From the NCBI RefSeq assembly GCF_040958095.1, contig NC_091176.1, positions 42,228,838 to 42,292,837 on the forward strand: DNA of 64,000 nt. Direction: 5' to 3'. Both the position numbers and the translations under genes were made by a program. The DNA is from Procambarus clarkii (taxonomy: Eukaryota; Arthropoda; Malacostraca; Decapoda; Cambaridae). The notes under the pieces were generated by a model. It had not been told where the DNA came from, ran no database searches, and saw nothing but the letters and a program-made list of their open reading frames with translations. Below, one piece after another: positions 13,695 to 24,214 of this stretch (its first letter is position 1; the number at the start of each line of letters is the position of its first letter).

Positions 13695-15707
13695 ATGAAC
13701 AAGTACCCAAGCTTCATTAGTAATACATATACTAACACTGTGAAGTTTGAACCTAAGCCCAACATGGCTACTCCTGAGCAATTGAGGAGAACCTACATTG
13801 GCCTTAAAGGTCATTTGACCAGATTAATTAATAAGGCTGAGGGCTTAACTAAAGATAATTCCATTGACTCTTATCACTTAGAGGCATCAGTTAGATTGGC
13901 TGATCTGAAATTTGATCAAGTCAGAACTGCAGGTCAATCTTATCTTGCTCTGCTAAATACTGTAGAAATTGATCCTGATGAAGTAAGTCAAATAGTAACC
14001 GACATCTCCCAATATGAAGAGGATACTCATGATAAAATTTTCAGGCTATCTAAATTAGCCAAACAGTCTGGATCCAATACCAGCAACACTGGGTCTCACT
14101 TCAATAATCACTTACCTGAGGTTCGTTTACCTACTCTAGACTTGCCCACCTTTTCAGGATTAGATACAGAAAATTAGGATAATTTTTGGACTTCCTTTGA
14201 AGTTCACATCCATAAGAAACAGTCTCTAGACAAAGTTTCTAAATTTTCATACCTACTTAGTCTTCTCACAGGAGAGGCTAAAAAGGTCATACATAACCTT
14301 ACTCTTAATGAGAGTAATTATGAGGAAGCTATAAAACTCCTGAAGTTGAACTATTGCAACAAAGAGTTAAGTATAGCTACCCTTTATTATCAATTACTAG
14401 ATCTGAATGCACCAAACAGTAGACCAGAGTCACTTCAAAGCTTCAGACTAGAAGTAGAGTCTCTAGTAAAGGCCTTAGGTACCAAGGTTAATATACCTAG
14501 TTCTGAATGGTCTATCAAGCTATTGTTACAGAGGAAATTACCTCGAAACGTCTTGACAGAGCTCTCCTCACATTATAATACTGAGTTTCTTACTCTCGAT
14601 CAGATTTTCGAGGGGTTGAGGTTCACAGTTAATAGGTTAAAGACTCATGACAAAATTAAACCTGAGTCCAAACCAATTAGTGCTGATATTTCAGTCAAAC
14701 CTAAACAGACTCCAAGTAAGTCTAATAAATATAAAACCAAACCTACTCCATCCACCAGGAAAAGAAGTGGAAATGTAGGTACATATTCAGTATCTCCTTC
14801 AGAGATAACTCATGACTTGTCTACTAAAGAGACTAAGTCTATTAATCAAAGAAAGTGTCTGTTCTGCAATCAGGAACACACCACTTCCCAATGCTCAGCT
14901 TATCCTACGTATAATGCTAGAGTTAAAAGGTTACAGGAATTGCACAAATGCACCAAATGCATGGGTTCTCATGATCCCAAGAAATGTGCAGTACCACTAC
15001 GTACTTGCAGCCGTTGTAACCAAGGTGTACACCACTACGCCTTATGTAGGAAATCTCCTACACCAACTATGACCACTGGAGAGAATTTTACTAATTCTAC
15101 TGCAGTGCAATATTGTAAAGTACATCACGAAGTGAATGTACTCGCTACTGAGTCAGGCAACAGTACTACCTTGCCTACTGCTCAGCTTAAATTAATAAAC
15201 CGAAGATCTAGAATTAACAGTAGAGGTCTCTTTGACCAAGGTTCCCAAAAAACCTTCATCACACAACAGTTGGTAGATGATTTAAATTTAAAACCTACCA
15301 AAAGTGTGAAGTTAAACATTTCTGGTTTCCTATCAAATAGTGGACCACGTGACTACAAGGTAGTTAAATTACTAGTTAGACTAGGATCCTCTGCTAGCCC
15401 AATCCATGCGGTGGTAGTGGATAAGATTCCTACGGACCTACAGGTCACAGGATTAGCTCGCACAGCGAGACACCTTAAGCGAAACCGCATGAGGCTAGCG
15501 GATCATAAAATAGATTCCGATTGTCTCACAGATATTGGAATATTAATAGGCGCGGATCATTATTACAAGTTTATCACTGGATGCACTAGGCAACATGGTA
15601 TGAATTTGTTGTCGTCCGCAGGTGGCAAATTGCTTACAGGACCCGTGCTTTTCAGACAAGGTCCAGCGCCCACAAACCAACAAACCAATAATGTAATTGT
15701 GGCGTGA
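13695..15707 (+). pseudogene. gag-pro: BEL/Pao gag-protease region, one in-frame stop
   Basis: One frame runs from ATG 13695 (a second ATG lies at 13764) to TGA 15705-15707, broken only by TAG at 14175-14177. The first part is a helical gag of the DUF1759/PF03564 type, with an LPTFSG segment just before the stop. Three Cys/His knuckles characteristic of BEL/Pao follow (about 14854-15048: CLFC...C, CTKC...C, CSRC...C). The aspartic protease follows at about 15225-15540, with the active-site region LFDQGSQKTFI, so DQG stands where DSG or DTG is usual. Products would be the capsid/nucleocapsid shell and the protease that matures it. The TAG after 160 codons would truncate gag, so this copy is probably not autonomous. 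The 15705 stop is discussed separately because of its context. Confidence 0.88.
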
Positions 15708-15711
15708 CTAG
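15705..15711 (+). promoter_or_regulatory. UGA-CUAG stop at gag-pro/RT junction, candidate readthrough site
   Basis: The stop TGA is followed directly by CTAG, and the same frame stays open into the reverse transcriptase. UGA followed by CUA(G) is the best-known efficient stop-codon readthrough context in eukaryotic and viral mRNAs. The upstream codon is GCG, so the T could also come from CpG decay. Programmed readthrough and simple mutation cannot be separated from one copy. Confidence 0.4.
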
Positions 15712-17012
15712 GCTTAGAGCAGTCACCCCTACGCTTCAGGGAAATAGCCGAGGACATTGAGTCTGACCCACCAATACATCGTTTGTGGGATTTAGATACG
15801 TTAGGCATCATCCCTGAGCAACCAAGTCCTGATGATACATGGACTTACCAGCAATATCTGGATACAGTTGTCTACTCAAATAAACAATACTGGGTTAGAC
15901 TTCCATGGAAGTTAGATCATCCCCAACTTCCAGTGAATTATTTTATGGCAGCCTCACAATTGCGGTCTCAATTAACACGACTGCAGAAGCAGCCAGAAAA
16001 ATTAACCATGTATCACCAACTTATCCAACAACAACTTAACAACAAGTTCATTGAAGTTGTTGAACACGATGACCGAAAAACAGGTCATTATTTACCACAC
16101 TATGCTGTGGTGAAAGACTCACTGACAACACCTATTCGTATTGTCTTTAATTGCAGTGCTAAAGTAAAGCCGAGCAGTGTGTCTCTAAATGAATGTCTCC
16201 AAACGGGACCTAGCCTAACACAAAGGCTACATGACGTGTTGTTGCGATTTCGCACAGGCATTTTTGCCTACACTGCTGACATCAGCAAAGCCTTTCTCCG
16301 AGTAGGATTGCAGGAGGAAGATCGTGACTACACAAAATTCCTCTGGTACAGGGATCCACTGGATCCTAACAGTGATATAATCACCTATCGGTTCGCCTCT
16401 GTATTATTTGGTGCTACATCCTCACCGTTTCTTTTGCAAGCAACACTAGACACTCATTTGAGGAAATCAGACAACCCTTATAAGGCAACCATTAGCGACA
16501 ACTTATATGTCGACAATTTCCAGGGGACAACTAATGATCAAGCTGATCTGGTAGAAATCTACCATGAGGCTAACCGTGAACTGTTAGGAGCCAATATGCC
16601 TCTACAGTCATGGGCCTCAAATAATAAACTGCTTAACCAGGTAATCCAGAAAGAATTTCCCGATTATCAGGTACCCAGTAACTTAAAGGTTCTAGGCGTG
16701 GAATGGAACTCCAACACTGACGAGATGAATGTCAAGTCAGTGCAAACTGATAATACAACCCTTACCATGAGAACACTGCTCTCATTTGTCAGTCAACCAT
16801 TTGACCCTTTAGGCCTACTTAGTCCTATATTAATAAGGGGCAAACTCCTAATGCAGGAGTGCTGGCAACAACATATGGGATGGGATGATCCGTTATCAAG
16901 TGAGTTACAAGCCAAATGGCAAATACTCTCAACGGATTTTAATCAGTTAGGTGTTTTGAAATTTCCTTGTAATGCTTCAGGACCAAACTTACCCACCAAT
17001 TTGCACGTTTTT
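15708..17012 (+). pseudogene. pol: BEL/Pao reverse transcriptase
   Basis: The frame continues directly after TGA 15707. The first ATG-like start is at 15783, but homologous sequence begins earlier with the linker ending PPIHRLWD. RT motifs run in order: the fingers region near HYLPHYAVVKDS, IRIVFNCSAK, palm motif AYTADISKAFLRVGL, FGATSSPFLLQ, and the catalytic box LYVDNF at about 16503-16520. BEL/Pao RTs often have YVDN-like variants of YVDD, so this residue alone does not prove inactivity. The enzyme would copy element RNA into DNA inside capsids. Near 17012 the frame shifts and the ORF then runs out at 17054 in the wrong frame. Confidence 0.88.
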
Positions 17013-17726
17013 GCGACGCCTCTGGCAATGCATATGGTGCAGCAGCCTATTTAGTTAACAGTGCTCAATCAATTTTACTCACATCAAAAGCAAGAGTTGC
17101 TCCCATCAAGAAGAGATCCTTACCTCAGATGGAATTGACTGCATTGCTAGTGGGAGTAAGATTGGCCCCATTGCCTGGCAAAGACACTCAGTAATATCCA
17201 CTTTGGTGAGATTGTAGTGTGGTCAGACAACGAGGCAGTCTTACAATGGGTAAGAAACAATAACAACAAAACTCCTTACGTCAGTAATCGCGTCAGGGAG
17301 ATTCATGATTTGTCTGCTGGATATAAGTTTAGACATGTCCCTACTAAGGACAATCCTGCAGATTATTTATCAAGAGGATTGACATTAAAACAACTTATCA
17401 AGTCTTCGCTGTGGTTCAATGGACCTTCATGGCTTGTTGGTGGTCAGTGGCCCAAACAAAAGCCACAAGTCATAGTGACCAATATCACCGCTCCCATGAA
17501 GGAACCAGAGCCTCAGAGAACATTAGCCATTAATCCTCACCATTATTCTAACTTAAGCAAATTGCTACGAGTGACTGCACATGTGTTTGATTTTCTTGCT
17601 AAGGTAGGAATTCGACATAAGTTTCCCAATCCTATCCTCTACTGGATCAAACGTGCACAGCAAGAGACATATGGAAGCGAATATGAAAATCTTCCAGATA
17701 AATTAACTAAGTCTCTAGGCATCTAG
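17013..17726 (+). pseudogene. pol: BEL/Pao RNase H and linker, frameshifted
   Basis: RNase H motifs are split across two frames. DASGNAYGAAAY, starting at about 17015, is in a different frame from the RT. The original frame returns by about 17180, giving WSDNEAVLQWV and the downstream HVPTKDNPADYLSRG motif. Two compensating indels, near 17012 and 17170-17180, explain this. The domain would degrade the RNA strand during reverse transcription. The open frame then runs to TAG 17724-17726, an in-frame stop before the integrase. Confidence 0.82.
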
Positions 17727-19112
17727 TATGATGCCAACACTCATAACATACTACGATGTGGAGGACGTTTGCTACATGCAAAAATTGACTTAGACACTAA
17801 GAATCCAATTCTTTTACCTCGTCACCACATCATAACTAAATTTCTTGTCTTACATTACCATCAATATGGTACACTACATGGTGGAGTTTTAGATACTCTC
17901 ACCGACCTTAGACAAAAGTACTGGCTTCCTCAAGGTCGTCAGACTGTTAAAACAATTATTAAATCTTGTGTAATCTGTAAGAGATACGACGCTAGAGTGT
18001 GTCCTTACCCAGGACCTCCACCACTCCCAGAAGAGCGAGTAGTTCATCTTCGTCCTTTCGAAACCACTGGAGTAGATTATACAGGAGCCTTACTCCTCAC
18101 TGGTAACCCAGATAATATACCAGTGAAGGCGTACATTTGTCTCTTTACGTGTGCTACAACCAGAGGCGTACATTTAGAGGTCACTCCAGACATGAGTGCT
18201 GAAGCCTTCATCCAAGCTTTCCGCAGATTTGCTGCCCGCCGATCGTGTCCTAAATTAATGATATCGGACAATGGTTCCAATTTTGTGGTAGGAGAAAGTT
18301 GTTTACGAGAAGTCTGGAACCACCCAGAAGTACAATCAGTCCTACAGAGACGACAATGTCACTGGAAATTCATAGCACCGAGAGCCCCTTGGCAAGGTGG
18401 GTTCTATGAGCGAATGGTAGGCACAGTCAAGAAGTGTCTAAGGAAAACTTTACACCGACAAAAGGTCAGTTACTCAGAACTCCAAACCATTGTTGTGGAA
18501 ATCGAGGCGCGAGTTAATAACCGCCCAATAACCTACCTGTCTGATGATTACACCCAGAGAGAACCACTGAGCCCCTCTCACTTGATCCATGGAGGTCTAC
18601 TGAGCCCTCTCATCCCTTTAGCCGAAGAGGACCCTGTAGACCCGTCACATGTGACCAGAGGAGACTTGGTGGGAAGCTACCAGCATCTCTCCAGAGTTAT
18701 TAACAGGTGGAATGAGGTGTGGACTCGTGAGTACCTCACAGCTCTACGAGAGTACCACTACGGAGCTTCGAGTCCTTACAATAAAGTGCAATTAAAACCA
18801 GGGGACCTAGTACTAGTCGACAGTGATGGACCAAGGTCAGAGTGGCCTATAGACAAAATTGTTGCCATTCATCCAGATCGTCAAGGTGTCCTGAGAGTAG
18901 TTAAAGTTTTATGCCGAGGCAACACTACTCTAAAAACTTTAGAGAAGCTGGTTCCCCTTGAACTGACTGAGCAAGAATATCAGCCAGATAAAGTTTCCCC
19001 AGTAATTTCCGAGGACAATAATTCGGATCCTCCAAGCAACCGCCCCACTAGAGCTGCTGCTCAACAATGTAGGCGGAATTTGCAAGCCTATTACAACTCT
19101 GAACAAGAGTAA
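17727..19112 (+). pseudogene. pol: BEL/Pao integrase with DUF5641-type C-terminus
   Basis: The frame is the same as gag and RT; the first ATG after the stop is at 17769. It holds an HHCC zinc region (HYHQYGTLHGG ... CVICKRY, about 17850-17980). The DDE core shows D in GVDYTG (about 18072), D in MISDNGSN (about 18265) and E in GFYERMVG (about 18405). The C-terminal segment PLSPSHLIHGG ... NRWNEVWTREYL ... KPGDLVLV is the DUF5641/PF18701 type that accompanies BEL/Pao integrases. It would insert element cDNA into chromosomes. The domain itself is uninterrupted to TAA at about 19110; only the upstream TAG at 17724 separates it from the rest of pol. Confidence 0.9.
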
Positions 19113-19467
19113 TTTCCTTTCACATCCCACTTAGATAACTGTGATGATGCTGCGATAGGATGTCGAGTAATAAACCATTACAAGTCACTATGACCCAGGG
19201 CATTCCCATCATAGTAGATTCTGTTGTTTAAATTGTGTGAGTTAAAATCTTTAAATATTGTGTAGGCTACAAGAAACATGTTTCATTTGACATGTAATTA
19301 GCAAGACTTAAGTTTCTTGTAAGTCCTTGCTAAATCCGGGACGTTCGTTATGTGTGTACTAACATACTAACATATTAACCTACTAATATACTAATATTAA
19401 TCTCAACTTCGGGATAGGTCAGTACTCCACAGTACACTACGACCCTAGAATCCTCCCCCCGGAGTTA
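19113..19467 (+). other. 3' untranslated region of the BEL/Pao element
   Basis: This is the stretch between the pol stop and the 3' LTR, with no ORF. It ends CCTAGAATCCTCCCCCCGGA then GTTA before the LTR. There is no clear polypurine tract on the plus strand next to the LTR, which is unusual. Confidence 0.6.
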
Positions 19468-21084
19468 TGTTGGAAATTTCCAACACCGAATACACCACTG
19501 TTGTATTCTCGTTAATTATTACTAATTCTACTAATTATTGTAGTAAGTAAAATTAACACAACGTAGAATTCACATTGTACTAATAATTTCATCTGTGCAA
19601 TAGGCTAGAATTCTCACGTCACCCGACACCAGTATTGCGTCAGATTTCATTACAATAAACACATTATATCCAATGTATCTGAGAATTGAATTCGATTCTC
19701 TATAACCAAGGCGTACTGTGTGATAATTAATTACAGATAAATTGACCTCCAACTAAAAGCCGAATAGAGCGTTAGAGTCATAGCAGTTATCTAGTAATAA
19801 AAATTAACGTCACAAGTGAATGCCATGGAGAGACATTAATTCCTCTCCCTTATATGTTTACTATCTCTAAACTGGCAAATAATAATATTTCCCTCTTCTA
19901 AATAATAAACCCGTCCTGTCTCGAACATTTCAAGCACAAATGCGAGAAATACTAATATTCATGACAATAATTTGTCTAATGAACGCGAGACGCGGAGCGG
20001 GGAAGGAGAGCAAGCCAGTACACGTGTGTGGAAGCTCTCAAGCCGACCCGTTCGCGTCGTGCTCACGAGGAGACGCCATTACCCAGTCATCAGGGTAAAC
20101 GTTATCCATCCTCTAGAAGAAAGTCGCCACTGTGAGGCGTGAAAAGCCTTGCAGACAATATCTTCGACTGGTGTCAGTGTAACATAGGGAACCTTTTTAA
20201 TCTGGTTCTTTGACTACACGTGACCGTCCAGTGAAGCGCGTCATTATCCAGGATAGGTGAAGCCAGAGCCTGGGACGCGAATTTCGGCAATCTTAAAACT
20301 TACACAGTGCCCATATTAGCTAAGTATCTTATCCTTATTTGATGCATCGTATAGGGTGTAGAATTGTAGCTGGGTGATTTGTCGTGACAACGTATACCAA
20401 CACCAAACCACAGGTTATTACCCTTTACCTCCTATTAATATTAATTTCTTGAACATAGAGATTCAGTAGTTTAATTAGTTGCTACTGTAAACATTTATTT
20501 TGCAGCACGTGAGAAGAATTCTCCCCGCTGTCCTCTCCCATGTTAATCCATCCCACTCGTCATCCAGCCGAGTCCAGGAGAGTCAGAGGAAGCATCGTGA
20601 CTTACACAAAGGAATCGTCATTAAGCTAAGATTCCTTTGTATTCCTTTATGAATTATTTGGAATTATTTACATGCAGAACTCTTTTTGGATTAACATGTG
20701 TTTATTGTGATTATCATTATTATACTCATAATCTATGTTCCCATTAATGGTAATGACATTGGTTTCTCAATAATTTATAGGATTAGATTATTATATCTTG
20801 GATTAGTGAACGAACCACACTAGTTCCTGGACGTACTGAGTTCCAGTAATAACCCCCCAATGTAGGTGTTTGAGGGTTTGATTCATTTAATTATACAGCC
20901 CATTAATTATTTCTATGATCATATTCTCTAGTATTTTATCCATAGTTACTGGTTTCATCTAGGAATTATCTAATGATCATAATTTCTCAGTTTCCCTCTT
21001 TACTATAAAAGCGGGTGGTCCTTCGTAATTTAATTTACTACATTAATATTTAAATAATTAGATTCAAGCCCCAAATGTCCCACA
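19468..21084 (+). repeat. BEL/Pao 3' LTR
   Basis: A 1617-bp partner of 10841-12433, starting TGTTGGAAATTTCC and ending AATGTCCCACA. By eye it differs from the 5' LTR by scattered substitutions and small indels, more than a recent insertion would show. One local patch (20552-20572) matches the SGNH ORF (12796-12816) exactly over 21 bases rather than matching the 5' LTR. It runs straight into the 21-bp minisatellite. Confidence 0.9.
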
Positions 21085-21337
21085 CTCCCCACTCCTGGCT
21101 TGCACCTTCCCACTCCTTGCTTGCACCCTCCCCACTCCTTGCTTGCACCTCCCCACTCCTTGCTTGCACCCTCCCCAGTCCTTGCTTGCACCTCCCCACT
21201 CCTTGCTTGCACCTCCCCACTCCCTGCTTACACCCTCCCCACTCCTTGCTTGCACCTCCCCACTCCTTGCTTGCACCTCCCCACTCCTTGCTTGCACCTC
21301 CCCACTCCTTGCTTGCACCTCCCCACTCCTTGCTTGC
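21085..21337 (+). repeat. 21-bp minisatellite, left part
   Basis: About 12 copies of a 21-bp unit (CTCCCCACTCCTTGCTTGCAC), beginning directly at the end of the BEL/Pao 3' LTR. The array is interrupted at 21337 by the Gmr1-like 5' LTR and resumes at 34915. The TSD CTTGC (21333-21337 and 34915-34919) shows that the two parts were one array. Confidence 0.93.
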
Positions 21338-22431
21338 TGTTACAAATCTTACCTTCTGAAGAGGTTAGTTCATATAATAAATTGTTGGTTGATACATTGG
21401 AGTATGTTTTCTTGAAATAAATCTGCAGCTGATATCAGGGAGGCTGCGATCAGTCACCTGTATTACTCCGCCAAGCTAAGTAGTACCTACTCAGCTGGAG
21501 ATTGTTTATGAATGATGTGTACCGGAATATCCAAACTATGTCTGGAACAAATAGACTCAATCAATATGCATGCATAGGGAATATGGTAAATGAAGTGAAT
21601 GAAAGGTTTAATTGGTAATGTTAAAGAATGGAGTATTGAGGGGCAATGACGCAAGAATGGTGGACGCCATCTTTGACCTGAGTAGAGGTAGAACGTCTAT
21701 GCGACCAGACCTTGTTTACTGAGGATTTTTCTCTGGCCGTACAGTCAGATAAGCCATAGTTTTATCTTAACAGGGTTGCAAGATAGGGTAGAGTTCTCAG
21801 TCTATTGTAGTGTTTTGTGAGAGAGTCCAGGTTTCCTAGTTGTTAATATACGTGTGCCACTGGTTTTGGGACTATTGTGGCTGTGTGCACAGTTCCAGTT
21901 TTGGGACTATGGTGGCTGTGTGCACAGTTCCAGTTTTGGGTGACAGGTGTGGTGGCTGTGTGCACAGTTCCAGTTTTGGGTGACAGGTGTGGTGGCTGTG
22001 TGCACAGTTCCAGTTTTGGGTGACAGGTGTGGTGGCTGTGTGCACAGTTCCAGTTTTGGTTGACAGGTGTGGTGGCTGTGTGCACAGTTCCAGTTTTGGT
22101 TGACAGGTGTGGTGGCTGTGTGCACAGTTCCAGTTTTGGTTGACAGGTGTGGTGGCTGTGTGCACAGTTCCAGTTTTGGGACTAAGAGCCATAGGGTGTC
22201 CAGAGCCCATTTGGGAGTTTTATTAACCAAGTTGTTATCTTCAGATTGACCTTGAGTTGTAAGGAGTACAATTATTATCATATGATATATAGTGTATTTT
22301 ATACAAATAAATCTTTGTCTTATGTACTTGGATGTTTCACTACTCCTTGAATTCCCTCTTGGCTCAAGTAAAAGCCTTTATTTCCCTAGACAACATTTAA
22401 AATTTATGACCCCACACCCCTAAGCGTGACA
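21338..22431 (+). repeat. Gmr1-like element 5' LTR
   Basis: 1094 bp, starting TGTTACAAATC and ending AAGCGTGACA. The first ~75 bp match the 3' LTR (33710 onward, once its Helitron is removed), and the last bases (AAAAGCC ... CGTGACA) also match. The central ~950 bp is absent from the 3' LTR. CAAATAAATC at about 22303 could serve as a poly(A) signal. Confidence 0.85.
21868..22181 (+). repeat. 40-bp tandem repeat inside the 5' LTR
   Basis: About 7-8 copies of a 40-bp unit containing GTGGCTGTGTGCACAGTTCC and TTTTGGGTGACAGG. The first and last copies are shorter and end in TTTTGGGACTA. The open frames found here (CAHSHHT-type repeats on the minus strand) come from a repeat unit without stops and are not genes. 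Confidence 0.92.
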
Positions 22432-22821
22432 GGAATGGGTAGCCTGTCCGAAAGCACCTCAGATATTGGAAAGCCTGATCAAAAGCCTGATAATAGTGGG
22501 TAGCCTGTATGTGAAACCTGACATAAAAATTGTATAGCATATATCTTCACTTTGACTTGTGTAGAAACTTAGATTTTTTAATATTGGTAATAACATGAGT
22601 TTATGTATTTTATTACTTTTTTATGTACATTTTATTAACCTTTATGAAAAGTGTTTAAAAGAAATTGTCTCGATTGCAAAAATTTACCAGTTGACAGGGA
22701 AGTCAAGTGAACTAAGCACTGTCCTTATCAGTTTTCCAAACAAATTCTCAGCTGAAAAGAGAAAGGTGGTGCTGAAGCTTAAATTTTGTGTTGGAGGCTG
22801 CTGTATCTTAGCAAACAAAAA
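22432..22821 (+). other. leader and candidate primer-binding site of the Gmr1-like element
   Basis: Non-coding sequence between 5' LTR and gag. TGGGTAGCCTGTCCGAAAG starts at 22437 and resembles the inside edge of the second Gmr1-like element (TGGGGGCCTGTCC on the minus strand from 58993), so both probably use a related primer tRNA. A second TGGGTAGCCTGT copy lies at about 22498. Confidence 0.45.
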
Positions 22822-24214
22822 ATGGATTTGGTGGCACAACAAATTGTCGACAATCATAGTGTTGAGGGTTTGAAAGCTGCAAAAAAGTCTATCCTAGAGT
22901 TATTGTTGGCAAGCACTATGGACTATTGTTGCACATGTGAATGGTGAAGACGGAACTTCTAAGAGAGATAATGATGCACTGGGTAGATGAGCAAATTCTC
23001 CGGAAATATTAGAGCAGTCCCCTTCTACCAGTGGTGCAAATATTGTAACTACAGGAAAGGTGGAGACACAGATACAGTGGCAGGCAGAATTGGAACTAAA
23101 GAAGTTGCAGTTTGGGGGCAGAATAAGCTCAGAAGAAATTGCAAATAGAACTAGACGTGAAGAGGTTAGATGTGGAGCAAGCTCAGAAAAAATTTGAGTC
23201 AGAGATTAGGCTAGCAGAATACGGAATTAGATCAGAAAATACCGGAGTTGCTAATCTAGGAACACCTGGTCAGTTAAAGGTTAACAAAAATGTAAAGTTT
23301 CCTCAATTATGTGAGACTGACCCAGACCAGTTCTTCACTTATTTTGAAGAGTTGGCACAGAGTATGGAATGGCCTGGAACACAATGGGTATCTGTTGTTG
23401 TTAAAGATTTGCTACCTGGAACAAAAAGCTCCAAGTAACACGGGCTATGGTGAGCCCGTAGTGCCTTAATGGGTATCTCTTCTGCAAAGTCAGTTAGTGG
23501 GAAAGGCACAGGGGATATTTGCAGCTATACCTTTGAGTGACTGTTTTGATTATGACAAGGTAAAGGTAGCTATCCTTACTGCTTATCGACTTGTTCCTGA
23601 GGCTTATAGGTAAAACTTTAGACAACTGAGACGAGACCCAGGTCAAACTTTGGTAGAATTTGCACAAGAGAAATATAATATGTTTAATAAATGGTAAGAT
23701 GCTGAAAATATTGGAATCTGGACACTTAAAAATTTGCTCTTAGTAGAAGAATTTTTATCTTCCATACCTTCCAATGTGGTTTTATATTTGACAGATAAAT
23801 TACCCAATGATATTTATGAGTTGGATAAATTAGCACATGAATATGAGTTGATTCATAATGAAACTTTTAAAAGTAAAATTCATTCAAAGAGACAAGGATC
23901 TGGTCGAGCACTAAACTCATCCATCAGATTTGGGTCTCACATATACCCAACAGCAGGTCAAGGAAACACTTTTTCAAAAGTGCCAGGTGGTAACGGGAGA
24001 AATGTGAACCCCAAAGAGGATCACACCAGTAATAAGCCTCACCCAGAGTTGAAACAGTGTTCCTACTGCCATAGGAAGGGTCATGTTGTTAAGAGTTGTT
24101 GGTTTCTTCACCCAGAAAAGAGGCCTATGGCACTCACAGTGTGTGAGAGAAGGAAACTCAAACGTGTAGCAAAAAAAATGGGGAAAAAAGCACTTGCTAT
24201 AAATAATTTTGGAG
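22822..24214 (+). pseudogene. gag: Gmr1-like gag, broken
   Basis: Coding similarity starts at ATG 22822 (MDLVAQQIVD..., followed by a short helix-rich stretch). It passes through a coiled-coil-like segment (about 23140-23260) and a SCAN-like capsid region (FPQLCETDPDQFF, then LVEEFLSSIPSNVVLYL at about 23736-23790), and ends with a CCHC knuckle CSYCHRKGHVVKSC (about 24058-24100). Stops and frameshifts occur at about 23440, 23611 and 23695, so no continuous product is possible. The reading frame resumes after the solo LTR at 25474, where the codons on both sides of the insertion join in frame. The SCAN domain of vertebrates is thought to come from Gmr1-type gag, which agrees with the domain order of this element. 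Confidence 0.82.

Larger units (their letters stand above)
10841..21084 (+). mobile_element. BEL/Pao LTR retrotransposon, with an extra SGNH ORF
   Basis: This is a structurally complete but mutated LTR retrotransposon. Order: 5' LTR 10841-12433, SGNH-like ORF 12604-13122, gag-protease 13695-15707, RT 15708-17012, RNase H about 17013-17330, integrase about 17727-19112, 3' LTR 19468-21084. BEL/Pao identity rests on the DUF1759-type gag, three Cys/His knuckles, a YVDN reverse transcriptase box, and an integrase with a DUF5641-type C-terminus. gag and most of pol share one reading frame, broken by stops at 14175, 15705 and 17724 and by a pair of frameshifts in RNase H. The LTRs begin TGTTGG and end CCCACA and differ at many positions by eye, so the copy is old or recombinant. 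No target duplication is visible: the left flank is satellite (GGCATA) and the right flank is minisatellite (CTCCCC). Confidence 0.93.

Noticed and set aside
21843-22281. Minus-strand ORFs with repeated CAHSHHT-type units
   Set aside because: They are translations of the 40-bp tandem repeat inside an LTR.
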